Positions 35,649-47,556 of a stretch of DNA of 64,000 bases are shown here, piece by piece. The stretch comes from Acridotheres tristis (lineage: Eukaryota > Chordata > Aves > Passeriformes > Sturnidae), in NCBI GenBank assembly GCA_037013685.1, contig CM072897.1:21464143-21528142 (forward strand), in the 5' to 3' direction. Every line of letters begins with the position of its first letter. Within the stretch, counting starts at the first letter, position 1. The position numbers and the translations under genes are program-made. A model generated the notes under the pieces. It ran no database searches, was not told the DNA's origin, and saw nothing but the letters and a program-made list of their open reading frames with translations.

Positions 35649-35767
35649 CTGCACTCCGTGACACTACAGCAACAGCTCCCGCTCCGCCGGCCCCAGCGCC
35701 TGGAGCGCAGCTCCGGCCTCGACTTCCTCAGGCTGAAATACTCCGTCAGCTTCCCAAACGAAGCCAT
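35649..35767 (-). CDS. Gene A, first coding exon
   Basis: A minus-strand start exon. ATG at 35767-35765 lies in an excellent Kozak context, GGGAGCCATGG. Thirty-nine codons plus two bases run to a donor, GTGCAG followed by GTACGG, after 35649. The encoded N-terminus is MASFGKLTEYFSLRKSRPEL, followed by an Arg-rich stretch and the cysteine cluster SGSCCCSVTEC (residues 29-39). No signal peptide or membrane segment is present. The Cys cluster in a basic setting could be lipidated, but that is inference. The two leftover bases join exon 2 to make an Arg codon, and the frame then runs through exons 2 and 3. I chose this Met because the upstream sequence in this frame is GC-rich and not obviously conserved. 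A 5'UTR exon may lie in the CpG island upstream. Confidence 0.78.
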
Positions 35768-36949
35768 GGCTCCCGCCGGTGTCCCTGTGTCCCTCGACAC
35801 ACTCGTGCATGCTACACCCCGGCCGTGCCCGCTGCCAGCCCTTGGCACCGGGAGGGAGCAGGGCTGCGGGGACCCAGCACAGGGCACGAGGAGCTCAGCC
35901 ACGAGTTACTTGGACAGTCCACAGCATGTTCCAGTGAGCCCTCAGATCTGGAGGGTGCTAAGTCCTGTCTCCCTGAGCCAAGCACAGGTCCCAGCTCAGG
36001 GCAGCTGGCGGCTGCACATGTATTTCATGTGATGCTGTAGAGCTGAGTGAAGGAGGAACAGGAAAAATTTAAAAGTGTTCGCTGAAAAGGGTCCCTCGGT
36101 AGCACTGGCACAAGTCTGCGAGCCCCCACGGTGAGAGGCACTGGGCAGGTTGGAGGAGCTGCCCTCTGAGTAGGTGGCTCAGCGTGGCTGTAGTGGCCCT
36201 CGGATGAGGAAAGGCATGGGGTTTGATGTCAGAGGCGATGAGAAACCCCAAGAAATCGGCTGCTCAGATGAATTTCCAAAGGGTCTGCTCTCACAGCGTG
36301 GAGAGGATCCCCGCTTGCTCTTCCCAAGGCTATTCAGAGTCCACCAGCTTTCCTCCCTCCCTGTTTTCCAGAGCAGAAGGCACCCTCATCTGCCAGCAGC
36401 ACCTGCCTACCATGACTTTCCAGCCTGCCACCAAACACCTGAGCCTAAGGAGAGGGACAGGCATTTAAAGCAAGCGAGGTTGATCCAGGTAGAGGTCACC
36501 TGTGAGCTCTGCTCCCCACGCTCCAGCACAAAGCCTTTCCACAGCAGACAGCAGACACGGGGATGCTGCGAACCCGAAGGGAAATCCTCCTGCCAGCCCT
36601 CCCCTAGTCAGGAGCACTTGTCTCTGCTTCCTCGGCGCCTGACGCTAGCTGGGCGGAGAAAAAACAAGGGCTTCAGAAAAAAACCACCCAAACCTTGCTC
36701 CAGCCCCACGGAGCAAAGCCAGATCAAGTCAGTGAAGTGTATCCAGGGGAAGGGGTGACTGATGGCGACTCCCAGCCGTGCCAAGAGAGGAAACAGCAAG
36801 AAAAGCTGGTGGTAACTCAGCTGGCAGAGCCTCAAGCTCCCTGAACACCCTTTTATCCCTCCGGTGTGGATGCCATGTTAAAAAATAAACAACCTGCATT
36901 CATTGCTACTTCCCTGCTTAGAGCCATCCCCTGCAAGCAGCCCCCTCGC

Positions 36950-37880
36950 CACCAGGGACAGCCATCTGCCGCCGAAAGCCCTTCCTGACCTCCGCTTCCC
37001 TCCTCCCTTATTTTCTTTCTTTTCCTGTAGACTCCGGCTCAGCTTTCCCCTTGGAATTAAATGCCTGAGCAGCCGGGTTCGCCCCGCGGAGCACGGCCCA
37101 GGAACACCCGGGCGGCCGCCCCTGCCGGCTGCTTGTGACCGGCAGAGTCCCTGTCCCCGTCCGCGCTTCTTGGGGGCCGTAATTTGTTTGCAGCATCCCC
37201 ACCCCTGCTCCCCGCTCCGGGCGCTGCCATTCATCCCGCAAATAGAGCGAGCCGCAGACCTGCACACAAAGCAGGGGCTGGCGATGCTCGGCGGCTCCGC
37301 GGTCACGGGGGACCCTGGCAGCAGCTCCACCGGGCAGGCACACCGGGTGCTCCCCCGGGCACCTTCTCCCTCCCTGGCACACGCGGGGAGGGAGAGCGAG
37401 GGCTGCTCCCCTCTGGCAGCCGGGGAAATAAAGCTGCTTACACACTGCTCCGCACAGCCACCCTCCCCCGGCTCCCACCTTCTCCCTCCGAGGGGCTCCG
37501 CCGCAGCTGGGCAGGGTCCAGGGCGCTCCCCCAGGTCGATGGGTTTGCGCAGAGGGCAGAGCATCCGCGGGCTGGCTCTGCGCGGCGCAGCGTGAGCTGG
37601 CAACACTGTCACTAACACTGTCACCCCTCTTATCTGCCATCGGCTCCCCGTTACCCAGCACGGTGAAATGCAACACGTCAAAGGAGGTCAGATGAGCCGG
37701 AGCAGAGCGGAGCAGCCGGGGGAGAGCAGGGGGGGCTGGCAGGAGGCAGCGGGAAGCAGCCGAGGGGGAGATCAGAGAAGGGGAGGCAGAAGGAGACAAA
37801 GTCTTGTTTCCCTGGTATGGAAAAAGGCACAGCACCGGCTCTCCCGGAGGAAACGGCTGAGGCACACACACCTTGGAGTG
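36950..37880 (-). promoter_or_regulatory. CpG island, probable promoter of gene A
   Basis: The region is much richer in CpG and GC than its surroundings. It contains GCGGCCGC (near 37112), CCGCGGAGCACGG, CTCGGCGGCTCCGCGG and GCGCGGCGCAGCG. It starts about 1.2 kb upstream of the gene A start codon, in the right place for a minus-strand promoter or first non-coding exon. Open frames of 230-300 codons on both strands here follow from the low stop-codon content. A possible minus-strand donor (GAGAAG then GTGGGAG, near 37482) could end a leader exon. The exact transcription start and direction cannot be seen. Confidence 0.6.
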
Positions 37881-40800
37881 TGAGGAGGACAGCGGGGTCA
37901 CCTGGCAGCGGTGATGTTACCTGTTCCTGCCTATGCCAAGGCAACGGGAGAGGAGGCTGGACAGGGCAGCAGGAAGAGTGGAGAGGAAGAGCGGTGTTAA
38001 TTTGAATCCCTCTCTTCCCCCTTCCTCTCATCACCTGTTGAGAGGGCAGAGGAGCAGCGACGCTGCCCCAGGGATCCTCCTTTGGCATTTGCAAAGCAAA
38101 AACTGTTTGGGGATAAAAGGGCGATCTGGAAGACTGCAGAGAAAAAACAGCAGGAGGATTCGACAGACTGGTAGACACAAAATCCAAGGAGCAAGCCAGA
38201 CTTCCCCAGCATTCCGGCTGCATGGGGGACACCCGACAGCCAGGGACAGCACACATCCTGCAGTACCCTCCGGTGGGGGGTGGGTAGGAGGCACAGCCCT
38301 TGGCAGGGAGTCAGGCTCCCAACAAAGCTGCAGAGCTCAGTCCGTGAGCCCAACAGTGCCAGAACTTGGAAAACAAACAGGAGGAAATGCTACCTTCGTG
38401 AAACCTCTGGGGAAGCTGGGGATGGTTGCATCGAAGGTACCAATGCCTGAAAGCTCAGACGATTCCATAAACACCTCCTTCTGTGCCCAAAAAGGGGATT
38501 CCAGCCCCACAGCCCCCCAGCATACCCCAGTCACCTGGACCAGGTTAACTGGGACCTATGGGGCTGAAAGCACAACCAGTGCTGTCACAGAGGCAGCACA
38601 AGCTCCCACATCACTCCTCTGAGTTACAGCCTCTGCTTTTGTGCGGGTGCCTTGGGGCAAGGGAAGGGCGGTCTCCTTTGCCCCATGGACGTGGAACAGC
38701 CCTCAGGCCCTTCCTTGCTCAAAGAATGAGTGGTCAGCCCTTCAGACAGGGCTGTCACATCAGCTGGCTCCCAGAGGAGCTCGGTGCCTCCTATTAGGCA
38801 GCAGAGGCAATTGCTGAACTCTAATTTCACATTAGCAATCTGCTGTGCTGGGGTTTGCAGCCACGTACTCAGTGATGCGACAGCTTCCCACTTCCACTTA
38901 TCAGTGGAATGAAACACTTCATAAGCGAAACAGTGGTTTAATTTGGAGAGACATAAACTGATTTTTAAGAGGAGCTGTGGAGGAGATGTTAAAGCAGGAA
39001 TCAGAACCGGCACAGCACTGGGACGTGGGGGATGCAGAGCATGGCTGCACAGCCATCACCCAACCCTGGCACAGGCATCTCACACCTCTAGCTGCAGCAT
39101 TTGGGAGGAGAAAAATACCCACAAGTCAAACACAGCGTGGTTGTCTGGGTCATCTCACACATTGCTGTGCATATACTGCTTTGGGCCCTAGAGACCAACA
39201 TTCCCCATTTCAGAACCCTCCGAACACAGTGAAGCCATCACAGATACAGGAACCAGCACCAGTCCCAGCTTGCAAACAACCACAATGCTTTTTCAGGCAG
39301 AAATCATCACAGCTACATGCCAGCACCTCAGACATCCTAAGTGTGAACTGGGAAGCTTCTCCTCCAGGTCCTGTAGTCCAGTGGGACAAGCCAGACAGCC
39401 CTGAAGGTAGCCCTTGCATCATTCCCAGAGACACCTTGCAGACCCCAGTCCCTATGCTCCTGAGCCTATGGTGAGCAAACCAGATCTGGTTACATCTCTG
39501 TGGCTTCCCCAAGCAGCTTTTGCTCCAATTACACTTCTTAAATAAGGATAGGCAGAAGCAGGGAAAGAGGAAAAGAGGGTTCTTCTGACCTGACAGCTCC
39601 TCCATCAACTCCTACAGTCCAGAAGGACCCTAACTGTATTTCTACAGAGCTCCAGTTCTACTCCACCCCTAGACCACTCAACACCAGTTAAACACATCCA
39701 TTTTCCAGCCCTGGCTCTTCTGGGAGGTTGCATCCCTAAAAGCCCCTCAGCAGCTGAGGCAGAGCCCATCCTGTTCCTCCTTCAGACATGGTTCCCACAG
39801 CTCATCCCTACCCCAGAACAGCATGGTGGGGTGGGGATGCTCACCAGTACCCGACCAGTACCCGACCTCCCAGTGTTTGGGGGAAGCTATTAAAACAGGT
39901 TTAAACCATTGTGGGAGCAGACACCCCATCTCCACAAGCAAAACCCTGGCTGGTTTAAGGCTCCCTTTCCCCTTGTCCCTTTCCCAGGCTGGCTGGTACC
40001 TGGAGAGCAGAGCTCCAGAGTTCTGGAGCAGAGAACGGAGTGCAGGATGCACAAGTGGAGCCTTAGACTGGAGCAGTGACATGGTCCTAGACATTGAGCA
40101 GTGACAACAGCAGAACAGTCTAGAAAAGCTGGCAGGTGGGCCAAGGGGGAACTGGAGCCTGAGCAGCTCTTCAGGAACAGAGCCTGGAGTAGGAGGCACT
40201 GCTGCCTGCTCATCCAGGATGTCCTGTGCCAAAGGGATCATTGCACCGTGGGAGTCCTGGTAACCCAGTTCCTATCTGCTGTCATCAGAGTCCCTCTCCC
40301 CACAAGGGAAAAATATCTGCTGAGATCCCCAAAACTGGGTGAGAGGAAGCTTCCTAATCCCCCAAGAACATCTGTGTCCTCAGGTCAGGTGGAAGAGAAT
40401 TTTTTATGATCCTTCTCCCAGTGCCAGCTAGGGAGAGACCAGCCTCTTCAAGTTATCTAGGAAGTCACCTGAAAGCACCGTAGGGACTTCAAATTACTTT
40501 GGGGCAGGAATTTTCCAAACTGCTGAAACTGGCCACTGATGTCACACTCCTGGTCAAATCTTTCAGCCAATTGGAAGAATTTTTCTAATTACTATATTTT
40601 TTTTTAATTCTGAGCACTAATTCTTGGGGTTTAGAAAGTAAACTTCTTCCACCATATTTTAAATACACCCAACGGTGACTGAGGCCAAATTTTTCACTGC
40701 TGGTTAACCCAGCATACCAGGGAATCATCAAACGTTTTGGGACAGCTATAAAAATAAAACTGGAGTACATTATTTCACAGGATGTTCAAAACCAATTATC

Positions 40801-40884
40801 AAGACGTGCATGTGAAGAAATATGTTAAATGCAAGTATGAACTGATTTAAGAAACAGATGCACAAGAGACAAATCTAGGGGAGC
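37881..40884. other. Intergenic stretch upstream of gene A
   Basis: No repeat family or exon is recognised. A 164-codon minus-strand frame (39747-40241) contains a donor-like site near 39841, but I see no domain or acceptor that supports it. Confidence 0.4.
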
Positions 40885-41200
40885 CTATGGAGATGCTCCA
40901 AGGGCTGGAGCCCCTCTGGAGCCAGGCTGGGAGAGCTGGGGGTGCTCACCTGGAGAAGAGAAGGCTCCAGGGACACTTCAGAGCCCCTTGCAGGGCCTAA
41001 AGGGGATCCAGGAGAGCTGGAGAGGGACTTTGGAGGGACAGGACACAGGGAATGGCTTCCCATTGACCAAGGGCAGAATTAGATGGGATACTGGAAAGAA
41101 ATCTTTGTGTGAGTGTACATGAGTGGGCTTGGCGGTGCTGAGGCAACAGTTGGACTCAATGATCTTGGAGGACTTTTCCAACCTAAATGATTCCATCCAG
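40885..41200 (+). mobile_element. CR1 LINE fragment with an unusual 3' end
   Basis: The left part is the common subfamily (GGCTGGAGCCCCTCTGG to GGCAGAATTAGATGGGATAC). The right part changes to CAGTTGGACTCAATGATCTT and TTTTCCAACCTAAATGATTC, the tail style of another CR1 subfamily. It may be a chimera or an intermediate subfamily. Confidence 0.8.
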
Positions 41201-41711
41201 AATTCATCAAAGTATTTCATCTTGATTCTAAATGTGCCCATGCTCTGCGCAAACATGAGCCCACAGTGACACAACACACTGCAGGTCCTCTCTGGTGCCC
41301 AGCACCCTGGAGAAACACAACTGGAGGTCCCTGGAGCCAACTCCTGGGAACAGCATAGCTCTGGGAGCAACACATACTTGCTGGCAGAGCTGTGGAGCCC
41401 TCTGGAAAGTGCTACATCTCAACACAGCTGTAATAAAGTGCAGAGTGTGCAAGAGGCTCAATAATTTCAGTCTAAGCAGGCACTTTGCTGTAATTGCCAG
41501 CTCTATTGCATTACTCACACACTTCTGTGCCAGTACCTGCCTAGAGCCAACCACATCAATTTACTGATTTACCCAATGTATCACTTAGCACAACTACTCT
41601 AATTCTAGCAGCAAACCCAGATGTGCTGCCCAAATTAAGGTAAAATACCCTCATTCTCAAGTTAAATTAAAATACCCTCTTTCTTGGAAATAACATAGAA
41701 TCATATAGGGA

Positions 41712-42078
41712 GAGGGTTGCACTGCAAGGATGGGGAAGGGTTTGGAGGGGAAGCCATAGAAGGAGAGCTGAAGGCACTTGGTTTGTTCAGCTCCTCCAGA
41801 GGGGCAGCTCCAATCTCTGCTCCCTGGGACAGGGACAGGAAACAGCAGGAGCTGCATCAAGGGAGGTTTAGGTCGGATATCAGGAAAGGTTCTTCCCCAG
41901 AGGGTGCTGGGCACTGCCCAGGCTCCCCAGGGAATGGGCACGGCCCCGAGGCTGCCAGAGCTCCAGGAGTGTTTGGGCAGCACTGCCAGGGATGGACAGG
42001 GTGGATTGTTGGGGTGTCTGTGTAGGGACAGGAGTTGGACTCATGATCCTCGTGGGTCCTGCCTATAATTCTATGAAA
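41712..42078 (+). mobile_element. CR1-family LINE copy (same type as 59238-59790)
   Basis: Reads GGGAAGGGTTTGGAGGGGAA, TCAAGGGAGGTTTAGGTCGG, GGCACTGCCCAGGCTCCCCA and GACTCATGATCCTCGTGGGT before TATAATTCTATGA. Just left, at 41694-41710, is CATAGAATCATATAGG, which looks like the tail of an oppositely oriented CR1. Confidence 0.85.
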
Positions 42079-42789
42079 ATTCACCTTCCCAGAGAAGCAC
42101 CCAGGAAGCAAAACTGGAATCAGCACCAAATCCAGTGTAGCAGCACAGAGGCAGCCCCAGCCCCCAGCACAGAGAGGCCGGTGCTGATCCAGTAACCCAC
42201 CTGCAGTCACTGATCAGCATCTGTCCCTTTTTGGAGCAGCATGGGATGTGCATGCTCCTGAAATCCAATTCCCTTTTTAACCCCCCGGACGGATGGAAAT
42301 TGCCAGGTTATTTCATCACACTTCAAAACGTTCTCCCCACTCGCAGCACTGTGCAGTTAAATCATGGGCACACAGGGATAATAACCTCCCAAAGCAGGGC
42401 TGTCCCTGGTGCTGCTCCCTGACAGCTGCATAAAAACCTGGCTCGGGCTTGCAGGGAAGAGATAAGAGCAGGGAAAAACAGACAGCAGCACAGGCAGCTG
42501 GAGGAATCATACAGGCCTTTAGATACTTACTAAGTGAAAAAAAGGAGAGAGAAAATTGATTAATACCTCCTAAAAATAGTTGGTTGAGTTCAAAAGGACT
42601 GAAGAAAGTCTAAAACATCAACAGTGAGGTGATGGGAGTAAACACAGACAAAGGCCGGATAATTTGAGGACATTTGGAGCTGGCAGGGCTGTCTTATGGG
42701 CAAGGGGTGCTGCCTCTATTGAACCATTCCCCAAAGCAGCCCCGTTGGCTCTGCCCCCACACTGCTTGAGATCCACCCAAATCCCATTT

Positions 42790-42966
42790 GATCCCCAGGG
42801 AATGATCTCAGCCCCAAGGCTGCCAGAGCTCCAGGAGTGCTTGGACAACTCTCTCAGCGATGCACAGAGTGGGATTGCTGGGCTGTGTGTGCAGGGCCAG
42901 GAGCTGGACTCTATGATCATCGTGGGTCCCATCCAAGTCAGGACATTCTGTAATTCTGTGATTCTT
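42790..42966 (+). mobile_element. CR1-family LINE 3' fragment
   Basis: CCCCAGGGAATGATCTCAGC through GACTCTATGATCATCGTGGG, ending TAATTCTGTGATTCT. It is the same subfamily as the 41712 copy but more diverged. Confidence 0.85.
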
Positions 42967-43094
42967 TCAAAATCAAAAGGGAAAAAATACCCAGATCCTG
43001 CCCAAGTGGGACAAACTGGGACATGTACAATCCCCACTTACTCATGCAGCCTGGGAACAGACCCAGCTCACTGCAAACCAGTTGTTCTTTTTCC

Positions 43095-43855
43095 CTGAAA
43101 AACCAAAAACCTGAAGCAAAAATCGGAAAACTCATTACCATGATCAAGGGTTTCAGAAAATGGAGAAGGAGAATAATTCATGCAATTAGAGCCCAGCAAA
43201 CTTCATCAGTCTTCAGAAAAAAAAAATTATAATCAATATGGAGCAAGCAGTCTCCAGGCTGGGAGAGCAGGGGGCTGGATCGATGCAGCTGCCGACATCC
43301 CACAGACAGCAGAGCTCCAAGGAGGAGCAGCCCCCTCCCACAGCTGGCTCCTGACAATTGTGTCCCCCACCACCCCTGTCACACCCAGGGGGACTGCTAC
43401 AAGGGTTTCCTTAGCAACACACAACCCCCAAGGCTTCCCAAAAGGGACCAGGATTGGCAGTGTTGTGGTTGGAGAAAGACAAGCAAAAAAGGGACACGGG
43501 TTTGTGGCAAAGCCACCCTGGCCACACAACTTTCACTGTGTGATGTGCTGTCCCCACTCCTCCTGGTCCTGCACACACCGTGGTGGCTGCTCAGGGAGCC
43601 CCTGCTCCTCCCTTCACCCCAGCCTTGTGCCCACAGCTTCCTAAACCTCCTGTGACTGCTGGGCACTGCCCACGACAGCTATGTCCCTTCATGGCAGGGC
43701 AGGGAGGTGGCACCAGTGGCCACAGGCTGGAGAGGGATCAAAATTCAATTAACAGCCAGGCATGGGAATCACCTCATACACAAGATGAGCAGGATGAGCA
43801 TCTGACCAGTTCCCCCTCAGCACTTGGCATGGCCTGCTTGGAAAGGAATTATGGA
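43095..43855. other. Intergenic stretch
   Basis: No repeat or gene is recognised. A short interval just left of it (43042-43094, minus strand) has splice-site-like borders and is treated as a finding. Confidence 0.4.
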
Positions 43856-44110
43856 TAAATCACAGAATCATGGAATCACAGGATGGTTTGGGTTGGAAGG
43901 GACCTTCAAGCTCATCTCGTTCCACCCTCTGCCATGGCAGAGACACCTTCCACTATCCCAGGCTGCTCCAAGCCCTGTCCAGCCTGGCCTTGGACACTGC
44001 CAGGGATCCAGGGGCAGCCACAGCTTCTCTGGGCACCCTGTGCCAGGGCCTGCCCACCCTCCCAGGGGAAAATCTCTTCTAATATGCAACAGCCTCTCTG
44101 GGAAATTACT
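43856..44110 (-). mobile_element. CR1 LINE 3' fragment, young
   Basis: The tail is at the left with three near-octamers (CACAGAATCATGGAATCACA), then GGATGGTTTGGGTTGGAAGG and GGACACTGCCAGGGATCCAG. Confidence 0.9.
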
Positions 44111-47100
44111 CATCCACAGACTCAAGCTGCCCTCTGATTTTTAGGAAGTCCTTCCACTGATCCCATGGGCACAGGCACAGTCCTGAGCACCACTCCTTCT
44201 CAGGGCTTCACAACTCAAGCTCACCTGGACTTCTGAGAGCTGGCAGCAGACTCAGCCTGGCAGCTGGGGTTTGTGGGGTGGAGAGGCTCTTCCAGGAGGA
44301 GACAGTGCTCAGACCCCACAGGAATTTGCATCCTCCCTACTCTCCAAATAAGCACCACATCCCTCAGGAAGCACTGGCCCAGAGGGGCACAGACACCCTC
44401 AACAAACCCAAGATCCAATGCCAGGCACCACTTCTACTTCCAACCATTTTCTTTTCACCTCTCAAGCAGTAATTATCCCATTTCCGCATCAAAACAGGAT
44501 CTATTAAAATCTTACTTCTTTCCCAAACAACAGATTAACGTAAAACTCTTACAAGAACTGAGCTGGCTCTTCCTGTTGCAGTCAATGATTGCAAACTTTC
44601 AAGCCTGGAGTAAAATTTAAACATTCCTGTCAAAACTCTGAACAGCACAATCACCAGCTAGACAGGGATGTTGGATTTACTCAGAATAAGGCTTTCCATT
44701 TAAATTAAGGCCAAAGATTTCCCCCAGGTTATAGCAATTTAATTAAAACAAAGACAAAACAAACCTCTACAACTTCTGAAATGCTAGTTGTGTAAAATTA
44801 AAACCTCCAAGACTGCCAGAGTACAGAGCCCAAATAGTACCCAAGAGAAAACAAATACTTTGACTTATTTCAGGAAAATAAGACAACTGACAATGCAGAT
44901 CACATCCAATCCTCCACAATATAGCAAAATATTTAAAGCCGCATTGGGCAGGAAAAAGACAATTGCACAGATGGGTCAGTGCCACCAAAATGAGCAGCTG
45001 CATGGTGAAACTCCTCACCTGAGAGAACTCTGCTGCTGCTCAGCTCCAAGGCACGGCTGTCCCTGCCCACATCCCCTGCAGGCAGCAGGGACAGAGCTCC
45101 AGTCACGGAGCTGCTCAGGACACTCACATCAGCTCCCTAAGCTCTGGCACCTCAGGGACACCCACTGGCCTGGAAGCTGGTGGGATTAGCTGTGCATGGG
45201 GCAGCCACACACCGGGGTTCCATTTTCCAGCATGAGCCCTGAGGAACCCGGCTGCTTCCAGGACTCTGCTCCACGTGCTGACACTATGCTCATGCCAGGA
45301 ACGCCTGGCTCAAACCTGACACTACAGCCCTGTGTGCTGAGACCAAGGTTTCTGCTGCTGCAGAGAAGGAGGGAGACCCTGGCATCCTGCAGCACCAGCT
45401 CTTCTCACCTCTATTCCCACCTTTATCTCGCTGCTGCCTTCAAAGGATGCTGCTGTGCTGACAGAGGGAAGGGAAACATCAGGGAGGTGTCTGTGCAGGC
45501 TGATGGGAACTGGCTGTGGGACAGGTCTGTGTCACACTATGAAACTCACACCACCAGCAGAAAGGAGCAAGAAATGAGTCAGCTCAGCTGATCTGCTGAG
45601 AACCAAAACACAACCCAGTCCAACCACACTTCCTCAGCACCAGAGTGAGCTGACTCATCCCATGGCCACGCAAGTACTGGACCCAACACAGGGGCAGGGG
45701 AAGGAGGGGGCTCATTCCAGCGCTGGGGGATTTGAACCTTGCCCCAGCACCCACTAGGGGATGAGCAATATGAAGTTGTGCCCTGAAGAGCTATGGGGTG
45801 ACCACACTTCAGCCTTACAAAGCATCCTAGGATCCTGCCAGAGCCTGGACCACACCAGGAAAGGCACTATAACTACTGTATATCCAGCACATTCAAACCC
45901 CAGCATTGAAGTGCTAGCTGGCCAGAGGGTTTAGCCAAGGGGATTTCTGCCAAACAGTCGGGGTCAAGGATCCACTGGGTTCCCACCATAATTCAGTGCC
46001 CTTCTGCAAAGAGAGGAGGGCAACAGCTGTAAGGCAACATCTTTATGGACACCCCACTGGGGTCTGCCAAGATGTGCCAGACATGAGAAGCAGAGCACAC
46101 CTTGCCTGCAGTGTGGAGGAAGGAGGTCCAGCATTGCAGCCACGTTCCACAGCAGAAAACCTCCCAAACTTCCAACCTCATGATGTCAATGTGGCGAGAA
46201 AAATAACTCACAGCACATGCTCTGCACAGGCACTGCTAGGAAACAGCAACCACTGAAAGGAGGAAAACACCCTCTGCTTAAAAGAGAAAGTGAATTAGAA
46301 ATGGAAACTTCTACATCAATTCTCAGCTGCCATGGGAGAGATGGTAGAACACAAGGCACTGAGGTCAGCGGTTCTCCCTGTCCAATACAGCATCACAAGT
46401 GTGTGGCAGAACAGGCTGCTTACTACATCTGCTCTCATCAGCCTATCAACACACAGGTTGTCTTCAGCTAAAATGCCAAGGAATCCATCTCTTTGTATCC
46501 CCAAATGAGAAAAAAAGCTTGAAATACACCAAAGATTCATTCATCACATTGCTGTGAGCCATAGCTCAGCCCAACATGCACCCTGCACAGGCAGAGACAC
46601 CAGCACACCTCAACACCTCAGCCCCATCTCTCAGTGCACAGGTAGGACCAGCACCATGGTACCTGCAGGGCTGAGCAGCTTCTCTGTCCCATGCAGCAGC
46701 TGGCAACAGCCAAGACACCTCTACCAGCACCTCAGGCAGCTCTGGGAACTGTGTTTTGCCCCCTCCCCAAATGCTGGAGAGCCCCATCTGAGGTGCCTGC
46801 CTCCCCCTAGGCAGCACAGGTCTCCCACTGCCCAAGGCTTGCAGAAAACATCGGGGAGCATCCTGACACAGCACAAACCTGCCCTTCCTGCCTCCCCCTG
46901 GGCCAGAGGCCCCCAGGCTCAATGAACTCCCTGGGGCAGAGGCCACAGTCCTGGGAATGGCCGGACTGATGGCCAGGCTGCCAGGGGCAGGCAGAGCTCA
47001 GTGCTGCAGCTTGGCATGGAGCAATTCCCACACGATTAAAATCGGGATATGCCCCTTCCCGCAGACCTGCAGGCAAATCTCAGGTGCTGCTCTCCCTCCA

Positions 47101-47129
47101 AAACACGGCTCAGTAAGGTCTTTTGGGCT
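44111..47129. other. Intergenic stretch
   Basis: No repeat family is recognised. Two short minus-strand intervals with donor-like ends (44.22 kb and 45019-45075) are mentioned elsewhere. The remaining open frames look random. Confidence 0.4.
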
Positions 47130-47556
47130 ACTTCCAGGGCTGGAGCCCCTCTGCTCTGGAGCCAGGCTGGGAGAGCTGGGGTGTTCACTTGGAGAAGAGA
47201 AGGCTCCAGGGACACCTCAGAGCCCCTTCCAGGGCCTAAAGGGGCTCCAGGAGAACTGGAGAGGGACTGGGGACAAGGGATGGAGGGACAGGACACAGGA
47301 AATGGCTTCCCACTGCCAGAGGGCACGGATGGATGGGATAGTGGGAAGGAATTGTTCCCTGGGAGGGTGGGGAGGCCCTGGCACAGGGTGCCCAGAGAAG
47401 CTGTGGCTGCCCCACCCCTTGGAAGTGTCCAAGGCCAGGTTGGATGGGACTTGGAGCACCCTGGGATAGTGGAAGGCGTCTCTGTCCATGGCAGGGGGTG
47501 GAATGGGATAAGCTTTAATAATCCTCCAACCCAAATCATCCTGGGATTCTACTTTA
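47130..47556 (+). mobile_element. CR1 LINE copy, young
   Basis: Same subfamily as 5803-6560 and 18150-18585 but on the plus strand: GGCTGGAGCCCCTCTGCTCT, CCACTGCCAGAGGGCACGGA, GAATTGTTCCCTGGGAGGG, ending CAACCCAAATCATCCTGGGA then TTCT. Confidence 0.9.

Noticed and set aside
36878..37901. Overlapping open frames of 230-300 codons on both strands in the CpG island
   Set aside because: They occur in several frames at once, as expected from high GC with few stops. None has splice borders or recognisable protein content.
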